In this document: positions 4,551-9,359 of the stretch, in pieces
Layout: every line of letters starts with the position of its first letter
Numbering within the stretch: the first letter of the stretch is position 1
Assembly (NCBI GenBank): GCA_964545075.1
Contig: CAZJFS010000168.1
Span: forward strand, 1-9,359
Direction: 5' to 3'
Source: DAOPXV01 sp035352535
Lineage (GTDB): Bacteria > Muiribacteriota > UBA9980
Length of the DNA: 9,359 nt
Made by a program: the position numbers and the translations under genes
Notes under the pieces: generated by a model
Databases searched by the model: none
The model's input: only the letters and a program-made list of their open reading frames with translations
Told to the model about the DNA's origin: nothing

Positions 4551-5684
4551 ATGGCAAAGTATAAGATCGCATGGCTGCCCGGCGACGGCGTTGGCAATGA
4601 CGTTATGGAAGCCGCAAGGATAGTTCTGGACGAAATGAAACTCGACGCCGAATACATACACGGCGATATCGGCTGGGAATTCTGGAAAACCGAAGGCAAC
4701 GCCCTTCCCGAAAGAACCATAAAACTGCTCGGTGAAACCACATGCGCTCTCTTCGGCGCTATTACTTCAAAACCCAAGGAAGAAGCCGACAAGGAACTCA
4801 TTCCGGCGCTTCAGGGAAAAGGTCTCGTCTACGTCAGCCCGATCGTAACGCTCAGGCAGTCGCTCAATCTGCATACGTGCCTCCGCCCGTGCAAGGCTTA
4901 TCCGGGAAACCCGCTTAATTTCGAAGGCAGAAGCGACATAGACTGGGTCATATTCCGCGAAAATACAGAAGGCATGTACGGCGGCGTGGAATTCCACCCG
5001 ATCCCGCGCGAAGTTTTCGACGTTTTAGCTAAAAACCACAAGAAAATGAAGCAGTTCGAAAAATACGGCCTGGAAAACATCGCCATGTCGACGCGCATAA
5101 TGAGCCGCCAGAAATGCGATAACATCGTTAGAAAAGCGTTCGAATTCGCTAAAAAATATAACAGAAAATCGGTCACGGTCGTCGATAAACCGAACGTATT
5201 GCGTGAAACGGGCGGACTCATGGTCAGAACCGCGCGCGAAGTGGCGAAAGATTTTCCAGGGATACCTTTGTATGAAACCAACATCGACGCCCAGATGATG
5301 TGGCTTCTTAAGAACCCGAAAAATTACGACGTATTGGTAGCTGAAAACATGTTCGGCGATATACTTTCGGACCTCGCGGCTCAGATGGTCGGGGGAATGG
5401 GCTTCGCTTCATCGGCCAATATCGGCGATAAATATGCCGTATTCGAACCGTCGCATGGCTCGGCGCCTAAATACGCCGGACTTTATAAGGTTAATCCGAT
5501 AGCCATGATACTCACGGCGAAACTCATGCTCGAATGGCTTGGCGAAACCGAAAAAGCCTCGAAACTCGAAGGCGCGGTAGCGAAAGTTATAGCCGAAGGA
5601 AAAGTAAAAACCTATGATATGAACGGTACCAGTACGACTCTCGAAGTAGCCAAAGAGATCGCTAAAAAATATCGCGAAGCATAA
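4551..5684 (+). CDS. Isocitrate/isopropylmalate dehydrogenase family protein, NADP-type and IDH-like
   Basis: This encodes 377 residues from ATG 4551 (an ATG at 4542 adds three). It is a beta-decarboxylating dehydrogenase that oxidises a 2-hydroxyacid with a carboxylate at C3 and releases CO2. The sequence tracks E. coli isocitrate dehydrogenase with a constant offset of 17: Ser96 (S113), Arg102 (R119), Arg112 (R129), Arg136 (R153) and Tyr143 (Y160). The metal-binding aspartates are visible in NIDAQ and FGDILSD. Lys307-Tyr308 in HGSAPKYAG match the K344-Y345 pair that selects NADP, and Tyr355 matches Y391, but R395 is replaced by Gly359. The substrate-contacting N115 is Ile98 (S-P-I instead of S-x-N). 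An isocitrate-like, NADP-linked enzyme fits best, with a related tricarboxylate such as homoisocitrate as an alternative; LeuB is less likely. It is the last gene of the operon, before the terminator at 5709. Confidence 0.9.
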   Translation: MAKYKIAWLPGDGVGNDVMEAARIVLDEMKLDAEYIHGDIGWEFWKTEGNALPERTIKLLGETTCALFGAITSKPKEEADKELIPALQGKGLVYVSPIVTLRQSLNLHTCLRPCKAYPGNPLNFEGRSDIDWVIFRENTEGMYGGVEFHPIPREVFDVLAKNHKKMKQFEKYGLENIAMSTRIMSRQKCDNIVRKAFEFAKKYNRKSVTVVDKPNVLRETGGLMVRTAREVAKDFPGIPLYETNIDAQMMWLLKNPKNYDVLVAENMFGDILSDLAAQMVGGMGFASSANIGDKYAVFEPSHGSAPKYAGLYKVNPIAMILTAKLMLEWLGETEKASKLEGAVAKVIAEGKVKTYDMNGTSTTLEVAKEIAKKYREA

Positions 5685-5708
5685 TCATATCCAATATAAA
5701 CGCACCTG

Positions 5709-5754
5709 AAAAAGGGGCTGCCCAAAAACATAATTTTTGAGGCAGCCCCTTTTT
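5709..5754. terminator. Bidirectional rho-independent terminator between operon and kinase
   Basis: A 14-bp perfect stem, 5709-5722 with 5741-5754, has core GGGGCTGCC/GGCAGCCCC flanked by A5 and T6. A second inner stem CAAAAA/TTTTTG (5723-5728 with 5734-5739) is separated by one bulged base. The T-run serves the plus-strand operon, and the A-run serves the converging kinase gene on the minus strand. It lies 24 nt past the dehydrogenase stop. Confidence 0.92.
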
Positions 5755-5802
5755 TATCAGGCATTATTGATTTACTTTAAATCTCGGCATCAAGCATGAT
5801 CA

Positions 5803-5834
5803 ATTAAAAAGCACGCAACCCAAAGCTTTTTAAT
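5803..5834 (-). repeat. AT-rich hairpin just past the kinase stop
   Basis: A perfect 10-bp inverted repeat, 5803-5812 with 5825-5834 (ATTAAAAAGC/GCTTTTTAAT), encloses a 12-nt loop. It begins 4 nt beyond the kinase stop on the minus strand. It is too AT-rich to be a strong terminator. It may protect the 3' end or act as a weak terminator ahead of the stronger one at 5709-5754. Confidence 0.45.
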
Positions 5835-5838
5835 GCCT

Positions 5839-8800
5839 TCATTTTTTTATAAGCCTTGACAGCTTCCTTAAAAGTATTTCCTCATCGATAGGCTTCGTAA
5901 TATAATCATCAATACCGGCAAGAATGAACTTGTCGCGATCTTCCCGAAGCGCGTAGGCCGTAATGGCTATGATCGGAATACGGGAAAGTCCGTTATGCAT
6001 CTCGGTTTCGCGTATTCTTTTCGTGGCTTCGAATCCGTCCATGTCCGGCATCTGGCCGTCCATGAATATAACGTCATATTTTTTAACGGCGTATTTTTTA
6101 ACGGCCTGCTCGCCGTTCGAAGCTATCTCGATATTCCAACCATTTTGTTCCGCTATGCTCTTTATCAAAAGCTGGCTTATACGGTCGTCTTCCGCGAGCA
6201 GAATATTCAGTCCGGGCATCGAGAAAGCCTTTTTACCCAGATCCTGCGAACGGTCCGGCCGCTCCTGAATTATATCGAATGGAATTTCAATCGTGAAAAT
6301 GCTTCCAAACCCGATCCTGCTTTTGACCGAAATCGTGCCGTTCATCATTTCAACAAGGCTTTTAACTATCGCCAGACCAAGACCGGCTCCGCCGTGTTTT
6401 CTGTTATAGGACTCTTCAAGCTGGTGAAACATTTCAAATATTTCACTTATTTTTTCTTCAGGTATGCCTATTCCGGTATCCGAAACCGAAACGCTTATCC
6501 TCGAAATTTTTTCGGTTTTCAAGACTTCGCAGATCAGTATTTCTATCTTTCCGGCGGGCGTGAATTTCACGGCGTTAATAAGAAGATTGGCCAGTATTTG
6601 ATTCACTCTGACGGCGTCGCCGGACAGATTATAATTGAAATTATTCAGGAACGAATATTTTATATCCAATTCCTTTTTCATCGTTTGCGCCGATATAGCC
6701 GTAACGGCATTTTTAACAAGTTCCTTTATATTGAACGGCTTCATCTCCAGTTTTAGTTTTCCGGCTTCTATCTTCGAAAAATCGAGTACGTCGCCGATAA
6801 GTTCCAGAAGATTTTTCGATGAAACGCTTATCATTTCAAGAAATTCCTTCTGAGTTCCGTCAAGCGAAGTCGATGAAAGCAGATTGGAAAAACCGATTAT
6901 TCCGTTCAGCGGAGTGCGAAGCTCATGGCTCATATTGGCAAGAAAATGGCTCTTAGCGACGTTAGCCGCTTCAGCCTGCTCCTTGGCTTTTATAATTTCC
7001 TGCTCGAATATTTTCCTTTCCGTTACGTCGGTTACCAGAACCGCGAATTGGAGTTTTTTAGGGCTATACGCATAAATTTCGTAATGTTTTTTTAATTCTT
7101 CCGAATAATTTTCATATTTTATGGGTTCACCGCTAAGCGCGACTTTGCCGTAGGTTTCAATCCAGTATGCTTCCGTATCGGGCAATATATCAAGAACCTT
7201 TTTACCGATTATATCGTCCCCTGAAAGCCCCGTCAGCCGCTCGAAACTTTCGTTGACATCGAGAAATCTGTAATCGCAGGGCCGGCCTTCGCCGTCGAGA
7301 ATGATCTCATGAAGCGCTACCCCCTGGCTCATCGACGAATATAAGGTTCTGTAGCGCTCCTCGCTCTCCAGTATCTGGTCCTGAGCTTTTTTCCAATCGG
7401 TGATATCGTTTACGACCGCTATAACGCCGACGATCTCGCCGCGAACGTTCCTGTGAGGCCCGTATGTTACGCGCACCCATCCGCTTTTGCCGGTCAGGGA
7501 CACAAAGAATTTAGTTTCGGCCGCGACAGTCACTTCGCCTTTTAAAGCCTGAGCGATGTGAATTATGATATTTTTTCTGGCTTCCTCGGACAATATTTCG
7601 CCGGCGACTTTTCCTATCAATTTTCCAGAGCTAACGCCGGTTAATTTTTCCATGAAATCATTCCATACCAGATACTTGAAATCCCGGTCGTAAACTATTA
7701 TACCCTCGTTGGCCCCGGAAATGATCTCGCCATTGAATTGATTAGCTTCACGAAGGGCGCTCTCCGTCTTTTTTAATTCAGTTACGTCCGTGATAGTGGC
7801 ATAAACCTGATAAGGCTCGCTTTCACCATTTTTAAATTGAGGCATGGCTGAAACCATCGCCCAGTTATGTTTCTGAAATTTCGGATTAAATATTCCCATT
7901 ACGACATTGCAAACCGGCCTGCCAGTTCTCAACGCCTGCATCGCCGGATGTTCCGTCCCCGGAAAATCAGAGCCATCCTCATGTATCGTCCCCCAGCGCG
8001 GATCTATCGACTCAAGCCCCATTAGCTGGTCCGCGCTAAGCCCGAGTATCCTCTCCGCGGCCGGATTCACCGAAATAATACGACCGGTGGAATCCTGATA
8101 AACTACGCCCTGCGACATAGTTTCAAATAAAGTCCTGTATTTTTCTTCCGAATCGCGGACCACTTCTTCGGCGTAATGCCTTTCCAGTTCCGACGCCGCC
8201 CGCAACGCGAAAACCGTAATAACCGTTTTTAAAAGATAACTTTCTTTAATAGGGTTTTCGTCTATCGCCGCGATAACTCCAAGAAATTTACCGGTCGAAG
8301 AAACCATGGAAACCCCGACAAAACTGTTGGCGTTAATTTTAGACAGCAAAAGCGCATTTGGAAATAATTTTTGAACGCCTGAATGAACAATGCAAAACGA
8401 GTTTTCTCTGGTGTTTTGACAGGGAGTTTCTGAAATGTTATACTCGAAATTTTCGGCGATGGCGCCATTATCGCAAACGGCGATCGTGCGGATGCCTTCA
8501 AAACCGTTTGAAATATACTGGCCGACCAAAACATGACGCATTTTTAAAACTTTTGAAAGCTCAACGACAAGAACCTGAAAAAAATCCCGGCCGAAATATG
8601 ACGAAGTGCTCTTGAGTATCGCGTGAATTGCCCTCTCGCTCTCTACGCTCTCAGTAATGATCTGGACGAACGATAAAATTTCCTTGACTTCGCCGTTCGC
8701 GTTGAATATCGGTATTTTGTCAACGCGCGCCCACTCGGGTTTGCCTGTAAAGGATATGAAAGGCTCGATAATATTGAGCTTGGGGGTTTTTGATTTTATT

Positions 8801-9359
8801 ATATCGAGATCATCCCGGTAATATTGCGCCCCATAATCAGGCGAAAATTCTTCCATCGATTTTCCCTCGAAGAAAGCGGCCGGCTTGTTAAAATAATCCT
8901 GAACCTGGTGGTTAACGCGAACTATTTTGTTGGAGGTATCTTTAATCCATATCTGGGCCGGGGCGAGATTAAATATCAGCTCGTAATCGTTTTTTTGCTT
9001 TACGAGCAGATCTTCCATTCGCTTTCTTTCGGTTATATCGCGGGCGATGATAAAAAGATATTTTTCATCATCGATTTCAATGAGGGTGCCTGATAAAAGA
9101 ATGGTAATTATATTCTCTGACTTTGTTTTAAACTTTGCTTCAACGCTTTGAACCGATCCCTCCGCCAATAGTTTTGAAACAAAATCGGAGCGCTGGCCGG
9201 GGTCAACCCAAATGCCCATTTCTACGACGGACTTGCCGATAAGTTCGCCGCGCTGATAACCGAAAGCCTCAAAAAAAGGGGCGTTGGCTTCAATCAGCTT
9301 TCCGTTATCGATACTCGTAACCGATACCATGTCGGGACTGACGGCCAGTATGATCTTTA
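5839..9359 (-). CDS. Multi-PAS/GAF hybrid histidine kinase with receiver, N-terminus outside the window
   Basis: At least 1172 residues are visible. The frame stays open to the right edge and the first PAS domain is entered part-way (SPDMVSVTSIDNG), so the ATG at 9330 is internal, not the start. Numbering from that Met: PAS 1 (to about 104), PAS 2 (about 112-232), GAF (about 238-385, with TPC and LFPNALLL), PAS 3 (about 393-520), PAS 4 (about 530-648), PAS 5 (about 655-775), a short helical linker, HisKA with phospho-acceptor His802 (SHELRTPLNG), HATPase with Asn919 (N-box), Asp951 (DTGIGIP) and GGAGLGLA, and a receiver with Asp1048/1049, phospho-acceptor Asp1091, Thr1124 and Lys1146. All catalytic residues are present, so it should autophosphorylate and pass phosphate to its own receiver. 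No membrane segment is seen in the visible part, so it may be a cytoplasmic sensor unless the missing N-terminus anchors it. Ligands are unknown. No response regulator or phosphotransfer gene is adjacent here. Confidence 0.95.
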   Translation of the reverse strand, partial: KIILAVSPDMVSVTSIDNGKLIEANAPFFEAFGYQRGELIGKSVVEMGIWVDPGQRSDFVSKLLAEGSVQSVEAKFKTKSENIITILLSGTLIEIDDEKYLFIIARDITERKRMEDLLVKQKNDYELIFNLAPAQIWIKDTSNKIVRVNHQVQDYFNKPAAFFEGKSMEEFSPDYGAQYYRDDLDIIKSKTPKLNIIEPFISFTGKPEWARVDKIPIFNANGEVKEILSFVQIITESVESERAIHAILKSTSSYFGRDFFQVLVVELSKVLKMRHVLVGQYISNGFEGIRTIAVCDNGAIAENFEYNISETPCQNTRENSFCIVHSGVQKLFPNALLLSKINANSFVGVSMVSSTGKFLGVIAAIDENPIKESYLLKTVITVFALRAASELERHYAEEVVRDSEEKYRTLFETMSQGVVYQDSTGRIISVNPAAERILGLSADQLMGLESIDPRWGTIHEDGSDFPGTEHPAMQALRTGRPVCNVVMGIFNPKFQKHNWAMVSAMPQFKNGESEPYQVYATITDVTELKKTESALREANQFNGEIISGANEGIIVYDRDFKYLVWNDFMEKLTGVSSGKLIGKVAGEILSEEARKNIIIHIAQALKGEVTVAAETKFFVSLTGKSGWVRVTYGPHRNVRGEIVGVIAVVNDITDWKKAQDQILESEERYRTLYSSMSQGVALHEIILDGEGRPCDYRFLDVNESFERLTGLSGDDIIGKKVLDILPDTEAYWIETYGKVALSGEPIKYENYSEELKKHYEIYAYSPKKLQFAVLVTDVTERKIFEQEIIKAKEQAEAANVAKSHFLANMSHELRTPLNGIIGFSNLLSSTSLDGTQKEFLEMISVSSKNLLELIGDVLDFSKIEAGKLKLEMKPFNIKELVKNAVTAISAQTMKKELDIKYSFLNNFNYNLSGDAVRVNQILANLLINAVKFTPAGKIEILICEVLKTEKISRISVSVSDTGIGIPEEKISEIFEMFHQLEESYNRKHGGAGLGLAIVKSLVEMMNGTISVKSRIGFGSIFTIEIPFDIIQERPDRSQDLGKKAFSMPGLNILLAEDDRISQLLIKSIAEQNGWNIEIASNGEQAVKKYAVKKYDVIFMDGQMPDMDGFEATKRIRETEMHNGLSRIPIIAITAYALREDRDKFILAGIDDYITKPIDEEILLRKLSRLIKK
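6076..6105 (-). repeat. 15-bp tandem duplication inside the kinase receiver domain
   Basis: Two adjacent 15-bp units (6076-6090 and 6091-6105) differ at one base and keep the reading frame. They encode the repeated pentapeptide A-V-K-K-Y just before the phospho-acceptor strand (DVIFMD). The receiver length between NGE and the phospho-acceptor looks normal, so the repeat may be either replacement of ordinary sequence or coincidence. Confidence 0.6.

Noticed and set aside
2741..5684. Leucine biosynthesis operon (leuCDB)
   Set aside because: No 2-isopropylmalate synthase gene is present, the dehydrogenase carries IDH-type Ser/Arg and NADP residues, and a citrate-synthase-like gene leads the operon. 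Not excluded absolutely, but less likely.
5995..6756. A 253-residue plus-strand frame within the kinase gene
   Set aside because: It lies antisense to highly conserved HATPase and receiver coding sequence and shows no domain or ribosome site; it is a shadow frame.
9328..9330. ATG at 9328-9330 as the kinase start
   Set aside because: The frame is open upstream to the window edge and the preceding residues (LAVSPD) belong to the same PAS domain, so the gene continues beyond the window.

Overview
The window looks like a chromosomal segment from a flagellated, diderm, probably anaerobic bacterium. A lipoprotein with a classical lipobox points to a lipoprotein-processing envelope. A FlgM-type anti-sigma factor behind a sigma-28-like promoter points to flagella. 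A rubredoxin and an oxygen-sensitive [4Fe-4S] dehydratase fit anaerobic life. I cannot assign a phylum from the sequence alone.

Layout. Positions 1-1094 are read on the minus strand. They hold the start of a lipoprotein gene (running off the left edge), a rubredoxin gene with a TTG start, a strong bidirectional terminator, and a flgM-like gene with its own sigma-28-type promoter. An AT-rich divergent intergenic region follows. From a near-perfect sigma-70 promoter (1326-1355) a five-gene plus-strand operon runs to 5684 and ends at a bidirectional terminator (5709-5754). From there to the right edge the minus strand carries one very large hybrid sensor kinase gene, truncated by the window end.

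The operon is the most interesting part. It encodes, in order, a short and degenerate citrate-synthase/citryl-CoA-lyase-like protein, an HD-domain metal-dependent hydrolase, the large and small subunits of a LeuC/LeuD-type (homo)aconitase/isopropylmalate isomerase, and an isocitrate/isopropylmalate dehydrogenase family protein with isocitrate-dehydrogenase-like and NADP-type residues. The chemistry would be that of the first arm of a TCA cycle or a 2-oxoacid chain-extension pathway: condensation or cleavage, isomerisation, oxidative decarboxylation. However, the condensing-enzyme homologue has lost active-site residues, the dehydrogenase and isomerase have substrate-loop residues that fit neither textbook isocitrate nor isopropylmalate enzymes cleanly, and an HD hydrolase sits inside the operon. 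The real substrate is therefore open, and this is the best candidate here for an undescribed pathway.

The kinase (at least five PAS domains, a GAF domain, HisKA, HATPase and a receiver) converges on the operon and shares its terminator. Nothing in the sequence links it functionally to the operon.
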